Notes: generated by a model from the letters alone, not told the origin. A stretch of 64,000 bases of DNA from Muribaculum gordoncarteri (GCF_004803695.1 NZ_CP039393.1:1364001-1428000), one strand, 5' to 3'; counted from the stretch's first letter, positions 7,695-17,694 are shown. Translations and numbers: made by a program.

Positions 7695-10600
7695 ATGGTT
7701 ATGTTACGCATCATTATTATATCTATAATACTATTATTTGGTATCGTATCGCACGCTCAGCGTCTGCGCACCTATGACTATGCTGAGTTGACGTGTGGAA
7801 GAATCAATGCGATGGCGCAGGACTCTGACGGTTTTATATGGATTGCCACAGAGAATGGACTCAACCGTTTTGACGGATGGAAAATGAAGTACTATCTGTC
7901 CGACCAAAATGACTCGACCGCACTGTGCAATAATTTCGTAGGGATGATTTATGTCGATAATGATGATCGGTTATGGGTAGGAAGCGGCAGTGGATTACAA
8001 CGTTATTCTTCCTACTCTGATGCGTTTGAGAATGTCAACTTCACCGGAGGAGAGAAACCGTCAGTTATGGCTATGAAAGAGCTGTCAAACGGCGAAATGT
8101 GGGCTGTGACCAATGGCTATGGCATCTATCGGATCAACCCTGTTGATATGAGAGCCGATCGATTGACTGAAATCAACAGCATGTTTGACTCGGAGTTCAT
8201 GCTCACAATTACCGAAGACAGCTATAAGCGTATCTGGATAACAACCAACAATCAAAGAATATTCTACATCACACCCGACCGCAGTAAAATAGTATCGGTA
8301 AACAGTCCGGGAATGATTCAGAACATAACAGTCGACATATTAGGTAATATTTGGTGTGCGACTCGAGACGATATATATTATTGGGACGAGGCCAAATCGC
8401 ACTTCTGTAAAATAGAACTCACAGGAACAACAATCAAAAATATAAGCGAAATAATATCGTTGTGTGATGGAACTTTGTATATAGTAACCCGTAACAGCGG
8501 TGTGTGGCAACTCAAAGACAAGCAACAGTGTCCGACTATTTATTTCCATGAATGGTCATACAGTGCAGACAATCTTTACAAGTGTCTCTTTGATAGCAAG
8601 AATCGTTTATGGCTTGGCTATCATAAATCAGGAATTGCCCAACTCTCATCAAATCCGTTCAGATTTTCCTTTGAGGATATCACGCCGAGCATAGACCAAT
8701 ATCTTACCGGTATTGCAGAAGATTCTGCCGGAAGAATTTGGGTCTCGACTAATGACGGTAATATGCGTTGCTATACCCCAGACATGCATTTGGTCAACAG
8801 TTTAAGTATAGGCAAATCTATAACCGGCATGACTATAGACCATGATGATATGATATGGACGGTATCATCAGACGGAATTATAAACAGGGTCCGTAAGGAT
8901 GGAAGCGTTGCTGAGACATACGAGGTAAACAATAGATCTTACCTGAGCAACGTGATTGAAGGAAATGACAGGCGCATGTATGTAGCGACCATAGGAAGTG
9001 GTTTTCTGCAGATAGCGAATGGAAAAATAGTCAATGCGATAACTAGCAATACGCAGCTTGCCACTGACAAGTCTTTGTATAATGATTACATAATGACACT
9101 TTACTGTGATTCCAACGGGTTTATATGGATAGGACATTGCGATGGCATCGATTGCTATGACCCGTATAATAACCGCATGCTTGACTTAGATTGCAGTGAA
9201 GCACTCAAATCGCACGTCGTCTACGCATTAGCGAGCGATCACTACGGTCGGATGTGGATCGGTACAAGTAAGGGGATGTATGTGTATGATGTAAACAAAA
9301 GTAAGTTGGCACACTACTATATGTCGGATGGATTGCCGAGTAATATGGTGTGTGGTTTGAACGTTGCCGATAACGGCGACGTATGGTTCTCGACCTATAA
9401 GGGACTTGGTAAGCTAAATGCTTCAACAGGTGCGATTAACGCGTATATCTCAGGCAACGGACTGGTCGATACAGAGTATATCAAATCAGTGTACTTGAAA
9501 TCCTCGACTGGCAGGATGTATTTTGGTGGACTCAGAGGGGTGTCTTACTTTATACCAGATGTTGTACTGCCAGGCAGTGAACCCGGCTGTCCGGTACTAA
9601 CCAATCTCTATATTAACAACGAACAAATTTCTGCAGATACTTATATTAATGGTAACCGGGTCGCAGATAACAACTGGAGTGAGTGCTCTCAGATAAATCT
9701 TGACCTTGAGCACAACTCCTTGGTACTGGAATTTTCGACATTTAGTTTTGATGACAGGGAGACAATACAGTTTGAATTTCGGATACCTGAGATTAATGAC
9801 AGCTGGCAGACTTTGTTAATTGGCGACAACAAGGTAATGTGCAACTACTTACCATCGGGTAAGTATCATCTGGAAGTGCGTGCTAACGAGAATGGCGTTT
9901 ACTCACCAGTGCGAAAATTCAATATCTCGATAGCCCCTCCATGGTATGCATCCAACACGGCTATAATCATGTATTTATTTCTGGTGATAGCGTTAATATC
10001 GTTAACACTGTATGTGTACAAACGCCAGCTTAATCGAAAGAAAAAGGAGGAAGTACACGAGGAACGTTTTCGGTCGTTTATCAACATAGCCCATGAACTT
10101 CGATCACCCTTGTCTCTTATTGTCAGTCCACTTTCTTCATTGATTAAGTCCGAGACCGACAGCAAGAAAAAAAAGGCTCTAATTACTATGTCGCGTAGTG
10201 CGTCGAGAATTGAAAATCTTGTGAATCAAATCCTGGATATAAGAAAGATTGAAAAAGGGCAGATGAAACTTGGGTTTATCAAGACTGATGTCGTCATTCT
10301 TGTGAAGAACATTGTTGATGAGTTTGAGTATGTAGCAGCCGAACGTCATATCACCTTATCATTTGAACATGACAAGGAGTCTCTTTTCCTTTGGATTGAC
10401 CCTCACAATTTTGATAAAATCATTATCAACCTTATTGCGAATGCATTTAAATTCACTCCGGACAATGGAATAATCAAGGTAACTATTACGTCTGATGAAC
10501 AAGAAGCCAAAATCATAGTTGAGGATTCCGGAATAGGATTAGATGAAGGGAAAATAAATAAGATTTTCGAACGCTTTTATCAAGCGTCAAATGAAACGGC

Positions 10601-11666
10601 AGGTTATGGAATTGGACTTCATCTCACCAAAATGCTGGTAGACCTTCACCATGGAAGACTTACTGCGGAGAACCGAAAAGAAGAGAACGGTAGCCGTTTC
10701 ATTGTCATAGTCCCTTGCGGGAAAGGACACTTGTCTGAAAAAGAAATTATTAACCCCATTCAAACTAATGCATTGCATGAACGTCCTGTGATACTCAGAG
10801 ATAATATTGTCCAGGTTGAAAAACCAAACAGTCATTCAATCAAACGCAAACCGCGGTTACTTATCGTGGATGACGATGAGGATATACTTATGTACTTACA
10901 GACCAATATGTCTATTGAATATAAAGTATTAACGGCTAAAGATGGTATCGAGGCTTTCAACATAGCCCAGACTTCGGGTGTAGATCTGATTGTTTCAGAT
11001 GTCATGATGCCTCGCATGGATGGTTTTGAACTTTTGAAACGATTGAAATCCAACTCACGCACCTCTATCATACCGATTATCTTGCTTACCACAAGAGCTG
11101 AATATGAGACACGGATCAAGGGTTGGGATATAGGAGCAGAAGCCTTTATCTCAAAACCATTTAAGTTGGAGGAACTTCTTCTTTTGTGTGAAAATCTAAT
11201 AAATGGTCGTATAAAATTAAAAGGTAGATTGTCAGTAGATAAAGATATCCAAGAGAAAATACAGCCATTAAAGATGAAAAGCAATGATGACATATTTATG
11301 GATAAACTCACTGCAGTCATCAATGAGAATATCTCAAATTCGGATTTTAAGATTGAAGATCTGGCAGACAATATAGGCATGAGCCGTGTCACTCTGCACC
11401 GAAGAATTAAGAATCTCACCGGCATTTCTCCGGTGGAGTTTGTACGTAACATCCGGCTTGCACAGGCAGCAAAATTGTTGCGCTCATGTGACACAAATAT
11501 TTCACAAGTTGCCTATGCGGTAGGATTTTCTAATCCTGGTGTATTCTCCACTGCTTTCAAAAACCTATATGGATATACACCTTCTGATTATGCCGAGTTA
11601 TCAGAAGAACAAGTAAATATTCTTAATAATACCGAAAATTCATATGAATCTGCTATCGACAACTAA
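7695..11666 (+). CDS. Hybrid two-component system regulator (sensor, kinase, receiver, AraC domain)
   Basis: A 1323-residue one-protein signalling system typical of Bacteroidetes polysaccharide utilisation loci. After a signal peptide come two periplasmic seven-bladed propellers built from repeats such as DSDGFIWIATENGLNRFD, then a Y_Y_Y domain and a membrane segment at about 752-775. The cytoplasmic part has the kinase H-box (AHELRSPLS, His800), an ATPase domain (NLIANAFKFT, DSGIGLDEG), a receiver domain (VDDDEDI; phosphoacceptor Asp1102 in SDVMMPRMDG) and a C-terminal AraC-type HTH (IEDLADNIGMSRVTLHRRIK, about 1215-1310). All key residues are present. It likely senses an oligosaccharide in the periplasm and activates the flanking hydrolase genes. 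Confidence 0.95.
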   Translation: MVMLRIIIISIILLFGIVSHAQRLRTYDYAELTCGRINAMAQDSDGFIWIATENGLNRFDGWKMKYYLSDQNDSTALCNNFVGMIYVDNDDRLWVGSGSGLQRYSSYSDAFENVNFTGGEKPSVMAMKELSNGEMWAVTNGYGIYRINPVDMRADRLTEINSMFDSEFMLTITEDSYKRIWITTNNQRIFYITPDRSKIVSVNSPGMIQNITVDILGNIWCATRDDIYYWDEAKSHFCKIELTGTTIKNISEIISLCDGTLYIVTRNSGVWQLKDKQQCPTIYFHEWSYSADNLYKCLFDSKNRLWLGYHKSGIAQLSSNPFRFSFEDITPSIDQYLTGIAEDSAGRIWVSTNDGNMRCYTPDMHLVNSLSIGKSITGMTIDHDDMIWTVSSDGIINRVRKDGSVAETYEVNNRSYLSNVIEGNDRRMYVATIGSGFLQIANGKIVNAITSNTQLATDKSLYNDYIMTLYCDSNGFIWIGHCDGIDCYDPYNNRMLDLDCSEALKSHVVYALASDHYGRMWIGTSKGMYVYDVNKSKLAHYYMSDGLPSNMVCGLNVADNGDVWFSTYKGLGKLNASTGAINAYISGNGLVDTEYIKSVYLKSSTGRMYFGGLRGVSYFIPDVVLPGSEPGCPVLTNLYINNEQISADTYINGNRVADNNWSECSQINLDLEHNSLVLEFSTFSFDDRETIQFEFRIPEINDSWQTLLIGDNKVMCNYLPSGKYHLEVRANENGVYSPVRKFNISIAPPWYASNTAIIMYLFLVIALISLTLYVYKRQLNRKKKEEVHEERFRSFINIAHELRSPLSLIVSPLSSLIKSETDSKKKKALITMSRSASRIENLVNQILDIRKIEKGQMKLGFIKTDVVILVKNIVDEFEYVAAERHITLSFEHDKESLFLWIDPHNFDKIIINLIANAFKFTPDNGIIKVTITSDEQEAKIIVEDSGIGLDEGKINKIFERFYQASNETAGYGIGLHLTKMLVDLHHGRLTAENRKEENGSRFIVIVPCGKGHLSEKEIINPIQTNALHERPVILRDNIVQVEKPNSHSIKRKPRLLIVDDDEDILMYLQTNMSIEYKVLTAKDGIEAFNIAQTSGVDLIVSDVMMPRMDGFELLKRLKSNSRTSIIPIILLTTRAEYETRIKGWDIGAEAFISKPFKLEELLLLCENLINGRIKLKGRLSVDKDIQEKIQPLKMKSNDDIFMDKLTAVINENISNSDFKIEDLADNIGMSRVTLHRRIKNLTGISPVEFVRNIRLAQAAKLLRSCDTNISQVAYAVGFSNPGVFSTAFKNLYGYTPSDYAELSEEQVNILNNTENSYESAIDN

Positions 11667-11969
11667 GAAGGTACTTTTGTTTATTGCCTTTTCAACTATA
11701 TCCGTCTTGTCTATCTCATGTAACATGGCAGCCTTGACCGGAAAAGCCGTATTCTCTGATTTTGATTATCGTGTGACCGAACAATTCTTCCAGCCCGATA
11801 CATCCCATGGTGTGTATTCGTTCTATTATTCAATGGATAATAATTCATTTGAACAAGTGCCGCTGAAACTTCCTGCTGATATATTAAGCACTAAGACTGC
11901 AGGAAATTTACTGGTACTATGGTTGGAGTGTATGCCACATCACAACAAAAGAATTCTCGAGAACAATAA
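11644..11969 (+). pseudogene. GH43 C-terminal-domain remnant behind a lipoprotein signal, frameshifted
   Basis: As read, 11644-12003 gives 119 residues beginning MNLLSTTKKVLLFIAF with a lipobox-like LSISC. Then comes SHGVYSFYYSMDNNSFEQVP, which resembles the ConA-like C-terminal domain of GH43 enzymes, and an unnatural tail rich in Asn. Adding one T to the TTT at 11907-11909 restores GNFTGTMVGVYATSQQKNSR and a stop at 11969, the normal end of such a domain. So this is a gene with its catalytic domain deleted and a 1-bp frameshift near the 3' end. It overlaps the regulator gene by 23 bp. Intact relatives would be a second GH43 of the locus. Confidence 0.6.
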
Positions 11970-11999
11970 TAATAACATTATTCATTTTTTAATTAAGCA

Positions 12000-14345
12000 A
12001 TGAAGAAACTTTTTTTCATGGCTGTAATCGCCATTTTTTCTTCGTCAGGCTTACTGGCGCAGAAAATTGACTTCTATACCCCTGGTATAGTGAGAGTTAC
12101 AAGAGATAATGGAGAGGATGCTTCTAAGAATGTATCTCTTGTAGTCACTGCTACTCCTGAAAATGTTGCAGTAGTAAAAAAATCAGAGGATGGTAAAACT
12201 GTATATACTACAGACCAGCTCACAGTCACAGTGGAAAACGGTAAGGTGTCTTTTGCCGACTCAAAAGGTAATCTCTTGATGACCGAAGGCGAATATGCTT
12301 TCACGCCTCGCCATACTGGTCCTGACCGTAATTCTTATAAGGTAAAGCAAACATTCTCGGTAGAACCTGACGAGGCTATATACGGTATCGGTATGCTTCA
12401 AAACGGCAAACTGAATCAGCGCGGCGAGCAACGTCGTATGGAACAGGCTAATACCGAGGACTATGCTCACTTCTATCAGAGTGTCAAAGGTTACGGCGTA
12501 TACTGGGATAATTATTCTCCAACGTTCATATCGGTACCCGAAAATGGCATGGCCGGTGAACTTGTTCTCGAATCGGAAGTCGGTGATATCATAGACTACT
12601 ATTTCATCTACGGCGGCGACGCCGACGGTGTAATAGCCGGTATGCGTCATCTTTCTGGTAAAGTGCCTATGGCTCCCCTTTGGACCTATGGTTTTCATCA
12701 GAGCCGCGAACGCTATGCAACACAATCTGAATTACTTGAGGTTGTGGATAAATATCGCGACCTGAAAATCCCCTATGATGGTATCGTACAGGACTGGGAA
12801 TACTGGGGCAGTCCTTTCCTTTGGAATGCAATGGAATTCCTTGCAGAAGGTTTTCCCGAACCTCAGAAGATGATCGATCATGTACATGATCAGAATGCTC
12901 ATATAAGCGTATCTGTATGGCAGTCTTTTGGCATAGGTACAAAACCTTATCGCGAACTGGCTCGCAAAGGTCACCTGCTTGATTTTGAGACATTCCCTCC
13001 CAGTGGTCTCCCAGGCTGGCCTCCTCGCGATGATTATCCCAGCGGTTCAAGAGTCTATGACGCGTATAGCGCTGAAGCCCGTGACATATATTGGAAAAAT
13101 CTCTCACGTCTCCACCGTATGGGTGTTGATTGCTGGTGGATGGACTCTACCGATCCCGATTTCTATAACGAAAACGACCGCGACCTTGATGTGCCGACGG
13201 CGCTCGGATCACTGCGATCGGTGCGCAATGCATATCCTCTTATGACTGTAGAGGGCGTGTACAACCATCAGCGCGATGTCGACAGCACCAAGCGCGCATT
13301 TATCTTTACGCGTTCCTATTTTGCTGGTCAGCAGCGCACAGGTGCCAATACATGGAGTGGCGACGTAGCTTCGTCATGGGATGCAATGCGTAAGCAAATA
13401 CCTGTGTGCCTGAACTTTACCCTGACTGCTAATCCAAATGTTCATTCAGACATAAGTGGTTTCCTTGCCCACGACTACAATACAAATGGTTGGGCTTCAG
13501 CAAAAGATAATCCTCAGTTCCGAGAACTATATGTAAGATGGATGCAGCTTGGCGCATTCATGACAATGATGCGAAGCCATGGTACAGGAGCTCCCCGTGA
13601 AATATATCTCTATGGAAAAAAGGGAGAACCTGTTTATGACGCCCTTGTAGATGCTGTAAAACTACGCTATCGTTTCCTACCGTATATATATAGCCACGCC
13701 TGGCAAGTGTCAAAAAATGATGATTCGTTCATGAGAGCTCTCTTCATGGACTTTAAAAACGATAAAAAAACATGGGATATAAACGATGAATTTATGTTTG
13801 GCCGCAATCTGCTGGTTTGTCCTATAGGCAGAGCGCTCTTTACTCCTGAAGAGATCGACCGTTCCGGGAAATTCGCAGAAGTTGACTGGAATGCCGCCAA
13901 GACCTATGATGTATATCTTCCCGAAGGAATACGCTGGTATGATTTCTGGACAGGAGAGCTGTTTGACGGCGGGCAGACTATTGCTGCCGATGCACCTATT
14001 TCAAGATGTCCGTTATATGTTAAGGAGGGTAGTATTCTCCCATTAGGTCCTGACGTACAGTATGCCAATGAAAACAAATACGATAATATTGACATAGTCG
14101 TATATCCCGGAAAAGATGCTTCATTCCTGCTTTATGAGGACGAGGGTGACAATTATAATTACGAAAAGGGCAAATATTCTACTATTCCCTTGAAATGGAA
14201 TGATAAAGCCAAGAGGCTTACAATAGGCAAACGCAGTGGATCTTTTGACGGCATGCCTCTCTCTCGCAAGTTTAATGTAAAGATTGTCGGTGATGATAAA
14301 GTCAGAGAGATACGCTACAACGGAAATCAGATTTCAGTGAAATAA
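12000..14345 (+). CDS. GH31 alpha-xylosidase/alpha-glucosidase
   Basis: A 781-residue secreted GH31 enzyme with signal peptide KLFFMAVIAIFSSSGLLAQ. The catalytic (beta/alpha)8 barrel shows the nucleophile Asp382 in CWWMDSTDPD, the acid/base Asp455 in NTWSGDVASSW, and the substrate-site motif IVQDWEYWG. A C-terminal beta-domain follows, ending with the YEDEGDNYNY motif common to the family. In Bacteroidetes loci that also contain GH2, GH3 and GH43 enzymes, such proteins are usually alpha-xylosidases acting on xyloglucan oligosaccharides; this specificity is inferred from context. A strong terminator-like hairpin follows, so the downstream GH2 gene may have its own promoter or depend on readthrough. 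Confidence 0.9.
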   Translation: MKKLFFMAVIAIFSSSGLLAQKIDFYTPGIVRVTRDNGEDASKNVSLVVTATPENVAVVKKSEDGKTVYTTDQLTVTVENGKVSFADSKGNLLMTEGEYAFTPRHTGPDRNSYKVKQTFSVEPDEAIYGIGMLQNGKLNQRGEQRRMEQANTEDYAHFYQSVKGYGVYWDNYSPTFISVPENGMAGELVLESEVGDIIDYYFIYGGDADGVIAGMRHLSGKVPMAPLWTYGFHQSRERYATQSELLEVVDKYRDLKIPYDGIVQDWEYWGSPFLWNAMEFLAEGFPEPQKMIDHVHDQNAHISVSVWQSFGIGTKPYRELARKGHLLDFETFPPSGLPGWPPRDDYPSGSRVYDAYSAEARDIYWKNLSRLHRMGVDCWWMDSTDPDFYNENDRDLDVPTALGSLRSVRNAYPLMTVEGVYNHQRDVDSTKRAFIFTRSYFAGQQRTGANTWSGDVASSWDAMRKQIPVCLNFTLTANPNVHSDISGFLAHDYNTNGWASAKDNPQFRELYVRWMQLGAFMTMMRSHGTGAPREIYLYGKKGEPVYDALVDAVKLRYRFLPYIYSHAWQVSKNDDSFMRALFMDFKNDKKTWDINDEFMFGRNLLVCPIGRALFTPEEIDRSGKFAEVDWNAAKTYDVYLPEGIRWYDFWTGELFDGGQTIAADAPISRCPLYVKEGSILPLGPDVQYANENKYDNIDIVVYPGKDASFLLYEDEGDNYNYEKGKYSTIPLKWNDKAKRLTIGKRSGSFDGMPLSRKFNVKIVGDDKVREIRYNGNQISVK

Positions 14346-14367
14346 GCCCCAGACTTCATTTAATCTT

Positions 14368-14403
14368 AAAAAGGGGGATACGTGAATACTTATTCCCCTT
14401 TTT
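14368..14403 (+). terminator. Terminator-like hairpin after the GH31 gene
   Basis: AAAAAGGGGGATA (14368-14380) pairs with TATTCCCCTTTTT (14391-14403) over 13 bp with one G-T pair and a 10-nt loop. The 3' arm ends in a run of seven T, giving an intrinsic-terminator shape. It sits between the GH31 stop and the GH2 start. Confidence 0.7.
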
Positions 14404-14417
14404 TTACAACCAAATTT

Positions 14418-16829
14418 ATGAATAGATTAAGATATATTTTCTCGATTTGTGTGGTTATGCTTACACCGGCATTTGTAATCAATGCCAGATCAAACATTTC
14501 TGCAATAAACTCTACGCAAAGAAAACAACTGATTGACGATGCGTGGCAATTCACCCTTGTACAAAACGATAAAGGAGAGCAGGTGCCAACCAGTTTCCAG
14601 ATGGTTGATCTACCTCATGACTGGAGTATATTGAATGACTTTACCAAAGGCGCTGCCATGGGTAATGACGGCGGGTACCTTCCTGCTGGTAAGGGTTTGT
14701 ATAAGAAAACATTGGTAGCAACAAACGATGATATAGGCAAAGGTAGACATATGCTGTATCTTGAGGGAGCGTATATGGACGCCCATGTCTTTGTAAACGA
14801 TTCATTAGTAGGCCATAGACCGTATGGATATTCATCTGTGTTATATGACCTTTCCTCATATCTCAAACCGGGCGAGAATGAGCTGTCGATTTCTGTAGAC
14901 AATTCACAACAAAGAAACGCACGATGGTACACAGGTTCGGGAATATATCGTCATGTGTGGCTGTTGAATCTGCCAAACACGCATGTAAAGCCATGGTCGG
15001 TTTATATCACCACGCCCAAGGTAGAGAAATATAGATCCACAGTCAAGGCTTCGTTTGATGTAAACGGTCAATCCGACGGATTCACAGCAAGTGTTTATAT
15101 AAAGAATTCCGATGGCAAACTTCTATATGAAACCAATACCCCTATAAACAGTGAGTCAAACAACGTAGAGTTTAAAGATGTCCCCTTAGAGCTTTGGGAT
15201 ATTGACTCTCCATATATTTACACGTTGGAAATTTGTCTTAAAGACAAAGATGGAAACATAATTGATACTATTGACGAAACTTTCGGCGTGAGAAAGATTG
15301 AATACTCGGTATCTGAAGGGTTCAAATTAAATGATAGACCGGTATTGTTGACTGGTGCGTGTGTACATAGTGATAACGGACTTATCGGAGCAAGAAGCTA
15401 TGACGCTGCAGAAGCCCACAAGGTTAAAATGCTTAAGGAGGCTGGATTCAATGCCGTTCGTACGAGCCATAATCATCCGGCACCGTCATTTCTTGACGAG
15501 TGTGACCGTCAGGGAATCCTCGTTATTGACGAAGCTTTTGATGGATGGCGTTGGGAGAAAAAACCGTTTGATTATTCCAAACACATTGATCAGTGGTGGG
15601 ACGCCGACATTAAGTCTCTCGTGCTCCGTGATAGAAATCACCCGTCCATAATATGCTGGAGTATCGGCAATGAAGTAATAGAGCGTAAGCAGATTGAAGT
15701 TGTGAAGACTGCTAAAAAACTTGCTGACCTTTGCCGGGAACTCGACCCGACACGTCCTGTGACAAGTGCACTGTGTACCTGGGACCATGAGTGGGACATT
15801 TTCGACCCTTTGGCAGCCGAGCTTGACATAGTAGGTTATAATTATCTAATGCATAAGGCCGAAGATGATCATAATCGTGTGCCCGACAGAATCATGTGGC
15901 AGACGGAGTCTTATCCCCGCGATGCTTTTGACAACTGGAGTAGAACTGCGAACCTTCCTTATGTGATAGGTGATTTCGTATGGACCGGAATTGACTATTT
16001 GGGCGAATCAGGAATAGGAAAGTATTATTATGCAGGTGAAAATAATACCGAATTTTTTGTAAGTGATCAATGGCCCTGGCATTCTTCATATTGTGGAGAT
16101 ATCGACCTGATATATCAGCGCAAGCCTATATCTCACTATCGAGAAATTCTTTATAGTGATAAGCCTTCATTATTCATGTATGTGAAGGAGCCAGAGGGGT
16201 ATTATGGCTCTATAAATGAAAGTATGTGGGGAACTTATCCTTCATGGGAAAGCTGGACATGGCCCGGATATGAAGGTAAGCCTATAGAAATAGAAGTTAT
16301 TACCAAATTCCCTGCTGTAAGACTTTATGTGAATGGCTCAGAATATGATACCAAAAAAGTAACATATGACACAAAGTATAAAGCAGTATTCAGCGTGCCC
16401 TATGAGGCGGGTAATATAAAATCTGTAGCCCTGGATAAAAATGGCGATGAGACTGATTATTTATCAATCATGGAAACAGCCGGGAATCCAGTGGCTGTCA
16501 AGCTTACCGCAAATAGAAATATCCTTACAGCTAACAACCAGGATCTTATATTTGTGTTGGCAGAGGTCGTTGATAAAAATGGGAATTTAGTCCCTATTGC
16601 CGACAATGAAATAACTTTTTCAGTGCTTGGTGAAGGAGAATTGATTGGATCTGGAAGTGCAGACCCCAAATCAACTCAGGGCTATCATCACCCAAACCAT
16701 AAAGCATGGAAAGGGAAAGTCGGTGCTGTAATTAAGTCTACCGGTAAGCCCGGTAATGTTATTATTAAGGCTGAAGCCATAGGTCTTAAGGTTGCACAAA
16801 TAAAACTCAAGTCACTACGACAGAAATGA
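14418..16829 (+). CDS. GH2 beta-galactosidase-like enzyme
   Basis: An 803-residue GH2 enzyme. I place the start at ATG 14418 (MNRLRYIFSICVVML, a signal peptide) rather than the GTG 36 nt upstream inside the hairpin. Domains in order are a jelly-roll sugar-binding domain (about 40-190), an Ig-like domain, the TIM barrel (about 310-600) with acid/base Glu419 in WSIGNEV and probable nucleophile Glu497 in MWQTESYP, then C-terminal Ig-like domains. The motif RTSHNHP of the barrel start is present. With GH31, GH3 and GH43 neighbours it probably removes galactose from xyloglucan side chains (inference). Its stop overlaps the next ATG (ATGA), indicating translational coupling. Confidence 0.9.
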   Translation: MNRLRYIFSICVVMLTPAFVINARSNISAINSTQRKQLIDDAWQFTLVQNDKGEQVPTSFQMVDLPHDWSILNDFTKGAAMGNDGGYLPAGKGLYKKTLVATNDDIGKGRHMLYLEGAYMDAHVFVNDSLVGHRPYGYSSVLYDLSSYLKPGENELSISVDNSQQRNARWYTGSGIYRHVWLLNLPNTHVKPWSVYITTPKVEKYRSTVKASFDVNGQSDGFTASVYIKNSDGKLLYETNTPINSESNNVEFKDVPLELWDIDSPYIYTLEICLKDKDGNIIDTIDETFGVRKIEYSVSEGFKLNDRPVLLTGACVHSDNGLIGARSYDAAEAHKVKMLKEAGFNAVRTSHNHPAPSFLDECDRQGILVIDEAFDGWRWEKKPFDYSKHIDQWWDADIKSLVLRDRNHPSIICWSIGNEVIERKQIEVVKTAKKLADLCRELDPTRPVTSALCTWDHEWDIFDPLAAELDIVGYNYLMHKAEDDHNRVPDRIMWQTESYPRDAFDNWSRTANLPYVIGDFVWTGIDYLGESGIGKYYYAGENNTEFFVSDQWPWHSSYCGDIDLIYQRKPISHYREILYSDKPSLFMYVKEPEGYYGSINESMWGTYPSWESWTWPGYEGKPIEIEVITKFPAVRLYVNGSEYDTKKVTYDTKYKAVFSVPYEAGNIKSVALDKNGDETDYLSIMETAGNPVAVKLTANRNILTANNQDLIFVLAEVVDKNGNLVPIADNEITFSVLGEGELIGSGSADPKSTQGYHHPNHKAWKGKVGAVIKSTGKPGNVIIKAEAIGLKVAQIKLKSLRQK

Positions 16830-17161
16830 AAGCTATGTCTGTAATAATGTCTTTAATCATTATCCCTGCAATGGGAGTTAAGGCAGAGATGCCTATATAT
16901 CAGAATGATTCATATCCAATACAAGAACGTGTGGAAGATGTTCTCAACCGTATGACTCTTGATGAAAAAGTAGCGATGTGTCATGCTCAGGGGAAATTTT
17001 CCTCGCCAGGTGTTCCTCGTCTTGGAATCCCTGATTTATGGCTCAGCGATGGTCCTCACGGTGTTAGAGCCGAGATTAACTGGAACGACTGGAGTTCTTG
17101 TAATCGTACAAACGACTCAACTACTGCATTTCCGGCGTTGACTGCGTTGGCAGCTACATGG
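16826..17161 (+). pseudogene. GH3 beta-glucosidase, N-terminal stump
   Basis: The ATGA overlap with the GH2 stop marks a genuine operon start. The frame encodes a signal peptide and the first roughly 112 residues of a GH3 enzyme: YPIQERVEDVLNRMTLDEKV, GIPDLWLSDGPHGVRAE, and FPALTALAATW. Similarity stops exactly after LAATW; GH3 enzymes normally run on for another 600 or more residues. From about 17162 the sequence is the start of a different hydrolase (GH97) in another frame, and the hybrid frame ends at 17218. This is a deletion scar or chimeric join, and the stump is not functional. Confidence 0.82.
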
Positions 17162-17440
17162 CGGGAAAACAGTTGTCACCATCTCCGACAATGGCGGCAA
17201 AGCTGTGTATTCTGTTGATTATGACGGAAAACGTTTTATACAGGACTCCCCGCTTGGCATGAAAACCAATATCGGTGACTACACAGATGGGCTTTCCATT
17301 TCAGGAAATCCTGTTATTGAAAAGATAACAGACTCAGATTCTCTTCCCAACATAAAAAAGAGTGAGGTAAACTATAATGCTAACAAGGGGGAACTGACTT
17401 TTGCCAAAGGGGAAACGCCTGTGTTCGATTTCAAATTATC
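17162..17440 (+). pseudogene. GH97 glycosidase fragment (SusB-like N-terminal domain)
   Basis: An internal piece of a GH97 N-terminal domain without a start codon: GKTVVTISDNGGKAVYSVDY at its beginning, then LGMKTNIGDYTDGLSISGNP and KGETPVFDFKL at its end. GH97 enzymes (alpha-glucosidases or alpha-galactosidases) are normally about 650-700 residues; only about 92 codons remain. The left side is fused to the GH3 stump. The right side ends at a palindrome (17439-17485) that I take as the edge of the conjugative element. It was probably a further gene of the same locus, lost by deletion and insertion. Confidence 0.68.
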
Positions 17441-17485
17441 GGCAAATATATGTCTATATTGTTAATAGATATTAAATATTGCCGA
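17439..17485. repeat. Imperfect 47-bp palindrome at the edge of the GH97 fragment
   Basis: The outer arms are TCGGCAAATAT (17439-17449) and ATATTGCCGA (17476-17485), differing by one base; inner arms TCTAT/ATAGA lie around 17453-17469. It starts precisely where similarity to GH97 ends. It could be a terminal inverted repeat, a recombinase binding site at the end of the conjugative element, or a terminator. Confidence 0.45.
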
Positions 17486-17597
17486 TTCCACACGATTTTA
17501 ACCTTGAATTTGAGCAAAATCTTGTTCAAAACCCCACTTTTGAGGCTCGCAACTTCCGTACTGTGTTGATATACCGTATATTGTAAGCCCACATCCT

Positions 17598-17625
17598 CAA
17601 TCGTGTGCAAAACTGCACACGATTG
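17598..17625. repeat. Perfect 12-bp inverted repeat
   Basis: CAATCGTGTGCA (17598-17609) and TGCACACGATTG (17614-17625) are perfect arms around a 4-nt loop. A partial third copy of the half-site (TTGCACACGA) follows at 17629-17638. There is no T run, so a recombinase or regulator binding site near the element end is more likely than a terminator. The function is inferred. Confidence 0.5.
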
Positions 17626-17694
17626 GTCTTGCACACGAATTACACACGGCAGAGCCGCACAGGGCGCACTCAGATGCCGTTTGGACATAAAGAA

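Noticed and set aside
10832-11494. Minus-strand frame of 220 codons
   Set aside because: It lies wholly opposite the receiver and AraC domains of the hybrid regulator and has low-complexity, Ser/Leu-rich composition.
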